Shown: piece by piece, positions 26,301-38,300 of the stretch
How positions within the stretch are numbered: the stretch's first letter is position 1
Layout: every line of letters begins with the position of its first letter
NCBI RefSeq assembly: GCF_029931775.1
Contig: NC_079323.1
Span: 1,213,001 to 1,277,000, forward strand
Source: Euleptes europaea
Lineage: Eukaryota; Chordata; Lepidosauria; Squamata; Sphaerodactylidae
Direction: 5' to 3'
Length of the DNA stretch: 64,000 nt
The notes under the pieces: generated by a model
What the model saw: only the letters and a program-made list of their open reading frames with translations
What the model was told of the DNA's origin: nothing
Database searches by the model: none
Translations under genes and position numbers: made by a program

Positions 26301-29300
26301 GGCGGGTTGAAGTTTAGGAGAAACATCCTAATGGTGAGACTGGCTTGGGAATGGAACCGATGACCTTTGGGGTTGCAGTGTGGGCTCTCCCTCCCTGGAA
26401 GCCTTCAGGCAGAGGCTGGACAGCTGTCTGTCAGGATGCTCTAGCTCTGAATGTCCTGCTCTGAGCAACGGGCAGGACCAGAGGGCCTATAAGGCCCCTT
26501 TCCAACTCTAGGGTTCCTTTAAGCTTTGGGGTTATTGTCAAGGGCAGCCCCACCTAGAATACATTAAAGTAATCTAATGGATGAGTTGCTACAAGGTGGG
26601 TCACAGGGACAACCTCTCATTCCTCCTGGAGTGAATCCAGCAAGTGAATCAAGTGTAGTGAGAAAAGGCAGGCTCTAATCGCAGCCCCCGCCTCAGGTCC
26701 CAGGAGCAAAGCCGCCACTGCCTGCCTCCCCAAGCTGTGAATCCTCTTCCTTCAGGAGAGTGCGACTCCAAAGGCCATATTGGCGCATGATGGTGTAGAA
26801 AGCACTGCAGGTCAGGAAATGTGGTTCCTGCACACGCATGACACACTGGATCAGCATTTTGTCAGTGTACTACAGTGTCAGAGCTGGATTGGCCTGCCTG
26901 TGCGTCTTTCACAGCAGGATGAAGAGTAGAAAAGACATTCGAACTTCCTGGTATACGGTGCGCCAAAGATTGGTAACCAATCGTTAGATGCAGCCTGTCC
27001 AATGAGCAGGAATCCCAGGTGCTAAGGAAAGGCAACAGCATACCTGAAGACAAGAGAAACCTCAACAAGGCAATTCTCTGCCCTTTGAGCAGGCTAACCA
27101 AGACCGTGCCTCTGAGGTTGTGCTGCCTTGCAGCATCTTGAAGTCAGCATGGCTGACCGCCTCTTTTAGCCCGTTCTAACGAACCGGACTGGAGACCAAG
27201 CTTGCTAGTGGGCCACAGATGAATTGAGACAGTACAACTAAGCTGCTGCCAGGAGGATTTTTTTTTTGACTGAAAAGCATTTAGAAGAAGAAGAGTTGGT
27301 TTTTATATGCTGACTTTCTCTACCATTTAAGGGAGAACCAAACCAGCTGACAATCACATTCCCTTCCCCTCCCCACAACAGACACCCTGTGAGGTAGGTG
27401 GGGCTGAGAAACTGACTAGCCCAAGGTCACCCAGCAGGCTTCTTGTGGAGGAGTGGGAAAAACAACCTGGTTCACCAGATTAGCATCCGCTGCTCATGTG
27501 GAGGAGTGGGGAATCGAACCCGGTTCTCCAGATCAGAGTCCACCACTCCAAACCACTGCTCTTAACCACTTTGATTTAAAATCCAAGCCATATAAAAGCT
27601 GTCTTGCGCCCTTGGTCCATCTACGTCAACATTCACTCCTTTGACTGGCAGTAGCTGTCCAGGGTCTTGGACAGAAAAGGGTCTTTTCCAGCCCCTACTA
27701 TCAGAGGTCCTGGAACTGGAAATATCGGGGGAGTTGTATTTGGGACCTTCTGTGTCCATAGCAGTTGCTCTATCCCAAAGCCACAGCCCACCTGAAGGTT
27801 TGGTAATTGTTTTTCTTGCTGAGTTCCATTCACAAATACACGGAACAAGAGTTGCTGAATGGGTCCTCAGCATTCATTAAAGCCGAGGCTGCCACTAGCT
27901 TGTCACATGTATTGAGGCTTGTATGAACACACGAAGCTGACTTATACTGAATCAGACCCTCAAAGTCAGTATTGTCTACTCAGACCGGCAGCAGCTCTCC
28001 AGGGTCTCATGGTCTTTCACATCACCTACTTGCCTAGTCCCTTTAACTAGAGATGCTGGGGACTGAACCTGGGACCTTCTGCATGCCAAGCAGATGCTCT
28101 ACCTCTGAGCCACAGCCCCTCCCCCTGGGTGCTCTTTCCCTTTCTACTTCACCTGTGTGCGGTATTCCTGGCAACTGGACCTCTTGCTCTTGGTAGGCAT
28201 TGGCAAGCAGCTTCTTGGTCTCACCAAGCTCATTCCCTGATTCCAAAGTCCTTGATATTCAGGAGCAGCCCAGAGCTTTGTGCTCAACTCCAGTGGGCCA
28301 CATCCCTTGTCTGGCTCTTGTGGGTCGCCAATAACACAGTGGGTTTGCCTCTGAAAGAATAGAGCAGGGGTGTCGGACTCATTTGTTACAAGGGCTAGAT
28401 ATGACATAAACGTCACTTGGTCAAGCCGGGCCATGCCAGGGGGTGGTGGTGGCTGCCTCGGCTGGTGGCCCGCAGCGGACTCGCCAACCCAGATCAGGGG
28501 GGGAGGTGGCTGTCTCGGCTGGCTCACGGGCCAGATAAGGGGCCAATTCCGGCACACGGGCCGTATGTTTGGCACCCCTGAAATAGAGCTTCAGAGAAAC
28601 AGAGTGACCTTTTTCTCTTCTTAGATTCCACTTCCTCTCCAGGTCAGTCGACGAGAACCACCGGCCAGACGGAGAGGAGGAGGAGGATCGCCACGAGGTG
28701 ACCAGCTTCTACACCAACCCCATAGCGAAGCCCATCCCGCAGACCCCAGAGAGCATCGTCCACAAGCACCAGAACCACGTGGACGACACCATCATGGCCC
28801 TGAACATGCGAGCTGCCCTGCGGAATGGGCTGGAAGGCAGCAGTGAAGATGCCTCCTTCCACGAGGAGTCCCTGCAGGATGACCGGGAAGAGGAGCACGA
28901 GAACCTGCTCCAGGCCCACCCAGCAGGTGGGGCTTCGGTCTCATGGGTGACGCTGCTCCGGCTGCCTCAGAAATGCATCCGGGCCTCTTTGGTAGTTCAG
29001 GTAACCAAGAAGGCTAGGCGAAAAGCCTAAGAGCAGAATGAATGCTAATGGGTTACATTCCGTAAATTAACAAAACTTTAATACTTAAAAAATAGTAAAA
29101 GAAAAAATAATTGAAACCGAAAAAAGAAAGTAAACTTGGTCAGAAATGCCGCATTTTGTATTTGGAATAATTTTTATGGTGTGTATTTTAACAATTTGTA
29201 CCACTGAGGAAGGCCTTTTGGCCGAAACATGTTTGGTTTTAATGGGGAAAAATTACTACTTGTAATGAAGTTTTGTTAATTTATCGTACATAACCTATTA

Positions 29301-32300
29301 ACATTCATTCTGTTAGGCTTCTTGTCAACCTTCTTGGTTACCTGGTTTCTCAGGGTTGGAAGTTTTTTTTCTTCCCCTTTCTGTTTTGGTTTTGCTCTTT
29401 GTAGCACCTGCAGTTGCTTGTGTGGGAAGCTGCCCTTCAGACTTGTGCAACCACTGCTTTCTAACCTCTGATTAACCTTCTAATTTTCCTAAGACTTACC
29501 CCCTTAATGTAAATCTGAGCCTTTGAATGAGGCTGTGGCTTTCCCCCTGTCATTCTGAATTCTCAGGTGTGTTGACTCATGAACTGGGCTCCTGTCAAGA
29601 CTGGCTCAAAAAAACTGCTCCAGAAAAAGTCAGCTTGAACTGCTAACTCTGTTACAGAAAACTAGTCCAGGGGTATCAAACATACCGCCCTGCCCCTTGA
29701 GAGCTCTAATCTGGCCCACAAGCCAGCTGAGGCAGCCACGCACACACCCCGGTCCTGATCTGGGCTGGCGAGGCATCAACCAAGTGACATTTATGTCATA
29801 TCCGGCCCTTGTAACAAATTAGTTTAACACCCCTGCGGTAGTCTGATTCTCCAGATAATTGCCCTCTGAAATAACGAGGTGCTGTATGTGGCTTCATCTT
29901 CTGGCAGGATGGTTTCAGAGGGTTGAGAAGAAGAGTTGGTTTTTTATATGCTGACTTTCTCTACCACATAAGGGAGACTCAAACTGGCTTACAATCTCCT
30001 TCCCTTCCCCTCCCCACAAGACACCCTGTGTGGAGGGTGAGGCTGAGAGCAGTGACTAGCCCAAGGTCACCCAGCTGGCTTCATGTGGAGGAGTGGGGAA
30101 ACCAACCCGGTTCACCAGATTAGCCTCTGCTGCTCATGAGGAGTGGGGGGATCAAACCCAGTTCTCCAGATCAGAGTCCACCGCTCCAAACCACCACTCT
30201 TAACCACTGCACTACCCTGGCTCATGTTGCCCTATTGGTCTGTAGTAGAACAGCTAGACTTGAGTCCTGTAGGTTTCTGGGGAATAAGCATCTGATGAAG
30301 GGAGCTTTGACTCTCGAAAGCTTATACCTCAAAAATCTTGTTGGTCTCTAAGGCGCTACTGGGTTCCAATCTAGCTGTTCTGGCAGTGTTTTTTAAACCT
30401 GGTTCCTTATATTTCGTGAGGATTGTGTACTCCCCCCACACACACACACATCCATGTTAAAGGAATTCTTTACTGATTTAATCCTAACACATTGCCCCGC
30501 AGCATTGCAAATAAATTGTCAAATGCCTACTGTGGAGGTACTCCCAGGAATGCAGCCGCGCTTGTTGGGGCTGGCTGTTCAGTTGCTGATTTGTGTGACT
30601 TTCCACCTGACTGCCAAGGGGACAGGAGGTTCCTTCATCTGCATTCTGCGCTCTCTGCTGTTGATCTGAATTGCTCCCACTTCCCACTAAAGCTGTTCCT
30701 CAAGCCACTTCCTCCTGTCCCGTCACACACACTCTGGCACCCGGGCTCTTAGCTTGCATGCCGAGATCTTGGAAGCAAGCACTGTTGGATTCTGTTTGGT
30801 TGCACTTTCGCTCTGCCGTTGGGAGGAGGAGGAGGGATTTCAGCCAGGCTTCTGTTGTTGTTGTTCTAGGGATTAGTTTAACCCGAGTGGGCTACTACAC
30901 GATTCCGTCGATGGAGGAGCTGGCCAGAATGACAAATGACAAGGGGGAGTGCGTGGTGACAGACTTCACGATAGGCCGTAAAGGTGAGGGGGGGATTCTG
31001 TGCATGTTTGCCACTGCCTTTCCAGCAGCCCATCCAAATTCCCTTCTGCCTGAATGTGAAGTGAGGGCCCTGCCTGGAGGAGCTGACCTACTGCCAGAGA
31101 AGCCTCATCGATGACGCTCTGCATCCTACTTGAGTGGGACTCTGGGGAGGCATCCATAGATGTTCCCTCAATAAATCCCACCTTGAAAAGTAACATGGAA
31201 GCTTCAGCTTACGTGAAATGCAGCTGTTTTTCTGGTCGATGCTTGTGTAGAACACCAGTCTTCTATCCGTTGCTCTAGTTGAGCGTTTCCTTCCAGGAGC
31301 AATTCATGTTGCTGGTTTTAAACAGTTCACTTGTGGAGCAGAAAACCCACAGCGTGGGTTCTGGAAGTGTGCAGAGCCAATGCCCACCTCTGGGTGCTCT
31401 TCACACCTGCTTACGCTCATCTCTCCAAGCAGGAACATCCGTGTTTCCATCAACCTTGGGGGGCGGGGCGGAGAGTATGTAGCCTGGGTGGGGAGCAGCC
31501 TGGCCTGACCCTGTTGGTTGTCTTCACTAGGCTATGGCTCCATCTACTTTGAAGGAGAAGTCAATCTGACGAATCTGGACCTTGATGAGATTGTGCACAT
31601 CCGCAGGAAAGAAGTTATCGTGTACCCAGACGATGAGCTGAAGCCGCCCGTTGGAGAAGGTCTAAACAGGCAAGGCCAATGTTTAAATTCCGTCTAACAT
31701 TGGCACACTTTCTTGAGAAAGTAGGCACCTGTGCCAAAGCGCTCACCTCTTAGGCCTCAAACCCATTCTGTCTTCACAGGCGAGCTGAAGTCACTTTGGA
31801 CGGTGTTTGGCCGACTGACAAAACCTCTCGTGCCTTGATCAAGAGCCCGGAGCGCCTGACAGAGATGAACTACGAGGGCAGGCTGGAGGCTGTTTCTCGG
31901 AAGCAGGGTGCCCAGTTCAAGGAGTACCGCTCAGAGACCGGCTCGTGGGTATTCAAGGTAACGCTAGCCGACGTGGGCATTGCAGCCCTGGAACCTCTCC
32001 CTTTCTCTGTTGTTGTCTGTGGCAGTTTCATAGCTCATGAAGTAGAGGTTGAGTATCCCTTATCTGGAATGCTTGGAACCAGAAGTGTTCTGTATTTTGG
32101 ATTTTTCTGTATTTGGGAGTATTTGCATGTACATAATGAGATATCTTGGGGATGGGACCCAAGTCTAAACACAGAATCCATTTATATTTTATATACGCTT
32201 TATACACATAGCCTGAATGTAATTTTAAACAATATTTGTAATAGTTTTATGTATGTTGAACCATCAGAAAGCAGCTTGGCGCACTGCTGAGAGCCAGCGT

Positions 32301-35300
32301 GGTGTAGTGGTTAAGAGCTGTGGTTTGGAGCGGTGGAGTCTGATCTGGAGAACCAGGTTTGATTCCCCACTTCTCCACATGAGCGGCGGAGGCTAATCTG
32401 GTGAACTGGATTTGTTTCCCCACTCCTGCACACGAAGCCGGCTGGGTGACCTTGGGCAAGTTACAGTTCTATTAAGAGCTCTCCCAGCCCCACCTACCTC
32501 GCGGGGTGTCTGTTGTGGGGAGAGGAAGGGAAGGTGTTTGTAAGCTGGTTTGAGTCTCCCTTAAGTGGTAGAGAAAGTCAGCTAATAAAAACCAACGCTT
32601 CTTCTGTGAGTAATTCCTGCACGTCGACTCAAAATGTCCATATTTCGGATCTTTCCATATTTTGGTTGTCCGGGTAAGGAATACTTAACCTGTATAATGG
32701 CTCTTATCATCTCTAAAAAAACTGCTCAAGATAACAGTCTGGAGTGGATCTCTAGAAAGACTCTCCTGCTGTCCTCAGCAATCCCCCCCACCCCCAAAAT
32801 GTGTTCACAGCATCATCTAACCCTGGTCTGTGTCTCTGCCCAGGTGGCCCACTTCTCCAAATATGGCTTGCAAGATTCTGACGAGGAGGAGGAGGAGCAC
32901 CCATCCAAAGCAGAGGCGAAGAAGCTAAAGACTGCCCAGGCGCCCCCACTGGGCCTGTCCCAGCAAGTGGCTCTGAGTGGGAAGCCGGGGCCCTCCTCTC
33001 AGGTAGAGAAAAAGATCGCATGGGAGCAGGGGTGCCCAGTTCAAGGAGGTACCGCCTGGGCCTCACGAGCACGGGTACCCTTATGAAATGAGCTGCTCAC
33101 GGCGAGAATTGTCACCAAATCATAACCAGCTTCTTTGATCATTTCTGTTTTCTCCACCACCACCCCACTCTCCCAAAAAATAAAACTGCTTTGGTGATTT
33201 CTGGGTGGGTTTTTTCCCAAGTAGGGAACTGAAAAGCCTCTCCCCCAATTACATCCACTCAGTCCTGATCTGAGCTGGCGAGGCAGAAGTCCTCTCTCGT
33301 GTGACTCTGAAATGCGTTTGCCATTTGTGTAGAGCAGCTGTCGAGTGTCGTGTGGCTGCATTGCCTCCAGGGCAGCCCAGTTCAAGGGAGAGGTGAGGTG
33401 AGCGAGTGCCGGGTCTCCCAGCTGCATTCTCAGGCCGCAGCCAGAATTACACTTAAATGGGGTCCTAAGCTCAGTTTAGGAGCCCCGTGGTGCAGAGTGG
33501 TAAGCTGCAGTACTGCAGTCCAAGCTCTGCTCAGTCCAAGCTGAGTTCGATCCTGACAGAAGTTGGTTTCAGGTAGCCGGCTCAAGGTTGACTCAGCCTT
33601 CCATCCTTCCGAGGTCGGTAAAATGAGTACCCAGCTTGCTGGGGGTAAAGGGAAGATGACTGGGGAAGGCACTGGCAAACCACCTCGTAAACAAGTCTGC
33701 CTAGTAAACGTCGGGATGTGACGTCACCCCATGGGTCAAGAATGACCTAGTGCTTGCACAGGGGACCTTTACCTTTACCTTTTTAAAGCTCCATTTAGTT
33801 GCGTGATGTCTTTCAAGAAGAGCTGCTGAAACCAGGACAGTTGTGGTGCTAAACGTGGTCACAGCATATTAAAAATGTTGCTTCACTTACCCTGTTCTAT
33901 GGATCCTTACAATCAGCCCCTCAAAGGAGGCCAGTGTTATCCCCATATTGTAGGTCTGCATAACATTTATGATGCCCTGCTACCAAGGTGCGCCGGGGGC
34001 ACACAGGGTTCTCTCATCCCAGTTTTATCCTCACAACAGCCCTGTGAGGCTGGTTCAGCTGAGCAAATGGTAGGCCCAAGGTTCACCCAGTGAGCCACAT
34101 GGGCAGAATTTGGAGATTTGAACCGGAGATTCTCCGGGTCCTGTCCAATTCTTGCCCTTACCCAACACCAGGGCTCAGAGGGGGAAATCTAAAAGCCATC
34201 TAGTGGCTGAGAGGAGATTTGAGCCATGGACTTCCCAGATCATGCCTCATTCTGTCTTGCTACATCAATTCCTGGCTGAGCCTGGGGATGGTTAAACAAG
34301 GGGTGGGGGTTTGACAGTTGGCTAGAAGGTGGTTGGCCGTTTGTATTGGAAAGGTCTATGCCATGGAATACCTGTTGTGTTAATCTGAGAGATTTATACC
34401 CTTCCAAGACAGCTTAACAATAAATAAAAATATCAGCAGTTGCCCTCCGTATTCCACCACCCCCCCTCCGTGGCTGAGAGCCAGCATGGTGTAGTGGTTA
34501 AGAGCGGTGGACTCTAATCGGGAGAACTGGGTTTGATTCCCTGCTCCTCCACATGAGCGGCAGACTCTAATCTGGTGAACCGGGTTGGTTTCCCCATTCC
34601 TCCACATGAAGCCTGCTTGGTGACCTTGGGCCAGTCGCAGTCTCTCTGAACTTTCTGAGCCCCACCTACCTCACAGGGTGTCTGCTGTGGGGAGAGGAAG
34701 GGAAGGAGATTGTAAGCTGGTTTGAGTCTCCTTAAAGGTAGAGAAAGTTGGCATATAAAAACTAACCATTCTTCTTGGATCTCTAGTTGATAGCAGGGTA
34801 TCCTTCCAGGACTGAATTTTGTCTGGCAGGGAGGGAGAGGGAATACGCCCTGCAAGCTGGTCATTCCATGGCCAGTGGCTGGAGCCAGCTGGTCTTCCCT
34901 TCGCCCCGGTACTGTTCCTGGAAGTGTGGAGTAGCAGCCTCCATGAGATTGGAGGCCACAGAGTGTCCTTCCTGTTCTTCACTGATGCAATCTCTGGGCA
35001 ACTGGCACAGCAGGACTCTTTTCTGTTACCTGTGTGTAGCCCATTAGCTAGACTAGCGTTTCCATAAGCCAGTGAGGGGGCTGGGATTCAGAGATCCCCA
35101 CGAAGATTCCAAGGCAGTTGAACAGAAAGGGGAGGAGATCAGAGAGGAGATCCCCAGCAGCTAAAGGCACAGAACAGCTGGTGAGGGCATCTGTAATAAT
35201 ATTGGTGGTGTTAAGTGCCATCAAATCACAGCTGACATAACAGCAACCCCCTCATGGGGTTTTCAGGGCAAGAAACGTTCAGAGGTGGCTTGCCAGTGCC

Positions 35301-38300
35301 TTCCTCTATGTAGCCATCCTGGACTTCCTCAGTGGTCTCCCATCCAAGTACTAATTAGGGCTGATCCTGCTCAGCTTCTGAGATCTGTTGAGATAGGACT
35401 AGCCTTGGCTGTCCAGGTAAGGGCAGAAGACATACAGAGGTGGTTTGCCATTGCCTGCCTCTGCACTGGACTTCCTTGGTGGTCTCCCACCCAAATACTA
35501 ACCAGGACCGACTCTGCTTCGCTTCCAAGATCTGACGAGATTGGGCTTGTCTGGGCCATCCAGTACGGGGCATAGCAATGTGAACTTCGCATACCTAATG
35601 CTAGCAAAACCTGTTGGACAGATCAGTTTCTCTGTTCTCCGCCATGTGTTGAATTCCATGTACAATGCCACCACTGCAGTCCTTTGGCTTTGCACAAATC
35701 CCTTTTTAATCCATGCCGAGCCCTTGGAGTCCAGGAAGTGACATAAAAGTGTGGCCCATTAATGAATTAATCGGGTGCCAGGTGTTTACTTGGCACTGTG
35801 AGGGGAGGGGCTGTAGCTCAGTGGTAGAGCATCTGCTTGGCACGCGGAAGGTCCCAGCATCTCCAGTTAAAGGGACTAGGCAAGTAGGTGATGTGAAAGG
35901 CCCCTGCCTGAGAGCCATGGAGAGGGGCCGTGGCTCAGTGGTAGAGCATCTGCTTGGCATGCAGAAGGTCCCAGGTTCAATCCCCTGCATCTCCAGTTAA
36001 AGAGACTAGGCAGGTAGGTGATGTGAAAGACCTTTGCCTGAGACCCTGGAGAGCCGCTGGCAGTTTGAGTAGACAGTACTGACTTTGATGGACCAAGGGT
36101 CTGATTCAGTAGAAGGCAGCTTCATGTGACATCAGCACAGCAGGGCAGTCTCTGCATGCAGTCCCCAAACTTTTATTTGCCAGCCCAGCTTGCTCCCAGG
36201 GTCCAGACCCGAAGAGGAATCTGAAGCCAGCAAGGGAGACCGTGGGGTTTGAGGGGGAGGATCTTTTGGTTTGGTCTGAGGCTGCATCCGTCTCTTGGTG
36301 TCAGCAGAGCCCAGACATTGAACAGCTGGGGAAGGGCGTTGAGCTCGACAGCGATATGGCAGATGTCACTCAGGAAGCTGCTGCAGAGTTTGCTGCAGAG
36401 GAGAGCCTGGGGGAAGAGCTGGACCTCATGCCGGCATCCACGCACATCGCATCCTCTCTGGAAATCAACCCTCACACCTTGCAGGTGAGTCTCTTTCAAC
36501 TTCTTTGCTGGTGGCTTGATGGCCAGATGCCAGCCAGGAGGACTTTGACTTTTTTGCTTGGGTAGTTCTTTTAGCTCTGAAACACTAGCCTCTGGGCTGT
36601 TTTCATTGCTCCCTGAATCGAGGACGTTATGGCCAATACAGATTTGCTCCGTTTAGAGCCAAGGGTGAGCTGAAAGATAAGGAGAGAGAGCATCATATTG
36701 GAAGGGGGCGGGTGCTGATGCTCAAACTGTCCGGATGTGTTCACAATTTCGTAAATAGGTAATTTAAGCATGATTGTTTTGCACCGAAACTTTTAAATGT
36801 CAGAACAAGTATTCAAAATGGAGTGGTTCTCCTTCTTATGGGGTTAAAGCAACAGCAGCTGGACTTCTTTAGAACAAGGGTCGCTCTTCTGGCAACCTTT
36901 CAGAAGGGCTACGTGTGATAGTCATCCAGAGGATGTTTCTGTGAATCTGGCCCATGCCTTCAGAAACAAACATGTTTTCAAAAGAAGAGGATAGATGGCC
37001 ATCTGTCAGCAACTCTGATTCTGTAAACTTAGGCAGATCATGAGAGGGAGGGCAGGAAGGGTTGTGCCAGTGTTTGGCTCTCATGGTTCTTTCTTACGTG
37101 CCCAGGGTAATGCTGACTGATCACCACTTTAGGGTCAGGAAGGAATTTCCCCCCAGACCAGACTGGCCAGGGACCCTGGAGGATTTTTTGCCATCTTCTG
37201 GGCATGGAGTAGGGGTCATTTGGGTTGGGGGTGGGGAGGCAGTTGTGAATTTCCTTCATTGTGCAGGGGTTGGACTAGATGTCCCTGGTGGTCCCTTCCA
37301 ACTCTGATTCTAAGATGGCAGCATGCTTTAAAAAACTTTGCACAGCTTTCTCAGGAAAACTGGGAGCTTTTGACCTAGGTGTGCAGGGCTTGACTGAGTC
37401 ACCCTGTGACAGTGGTCTTTAGGCTCGGGTTCAGCTGTCATTGACTTGTGCGCACCGTAACGCGCCAGGTGTCAATATCAAGGGAGAGAAGAGAGTTGGT
37501 ATAGGGCCTTTTTTTTTACTTCAAGATCTTTCGCTGATCCCAAGAATAGGACAGACTTGCTCTGTTCTTAATTCCAGATCATGAAGGCTTCCTTGCTTGT
37601 CGATGAGGATTTAGACCTGATCCTAGATCGTGGTTTTGGTAGGCAGCTTACCCCTGTGGACACCCCCCAAGCTATCTGTTCTCCTAGAGTTCCAATCTCC
37701 GCTTCGTCACGAGGACAGAGAAGCCATTCCTCAGGTACAGTATGCCTGTCCCCTTGCCGAAGGAGATCTCTAAATGGCAGTTGTCCTTGGGGTGGATTGT
37801 TGAGGACTGGCCTCATTTTAGCACTGGATATTTATTTATTTCCTGCCAGGCAAATGGTCCTTTTGCAACAGCTCATTCCTTAAATCTGAACACAGCTGAC
37901 AAATATTGGCAAGCTTGTTTGGGGCAGTCCTGCGAGAGACCAAAGCCCTCAGCATTAAAACTTCATGTGCTTAAGAGAAGCATCAACCGTCTGCTTCGGC
38001 AGCTGCCGTTGACTGCTTGACGCACCTGTCCAACTCTTGATAATGTCAGCATAAAGGGAATGGGCCATAGCACACCTGGCTCCTGTCTTCAGCTGTGGGT
38101 CATGTTGGTTAACTGTGTGTTGTGCATGCCTGTGTGAACCCTTCCTGTCACTGGCTGTGACCATAAACTTCCAAGATCTGTTGAGAGATCAGGCTAGCCT
38201 GGGCCATCCAGGCCAGGGCAGTTTGACACTGTGGTTAGCAAATGAGTCCCTGCTGCCATAATTCATGGTAGCCCTGTGTTGTTCCAACATCTTTATAAAT

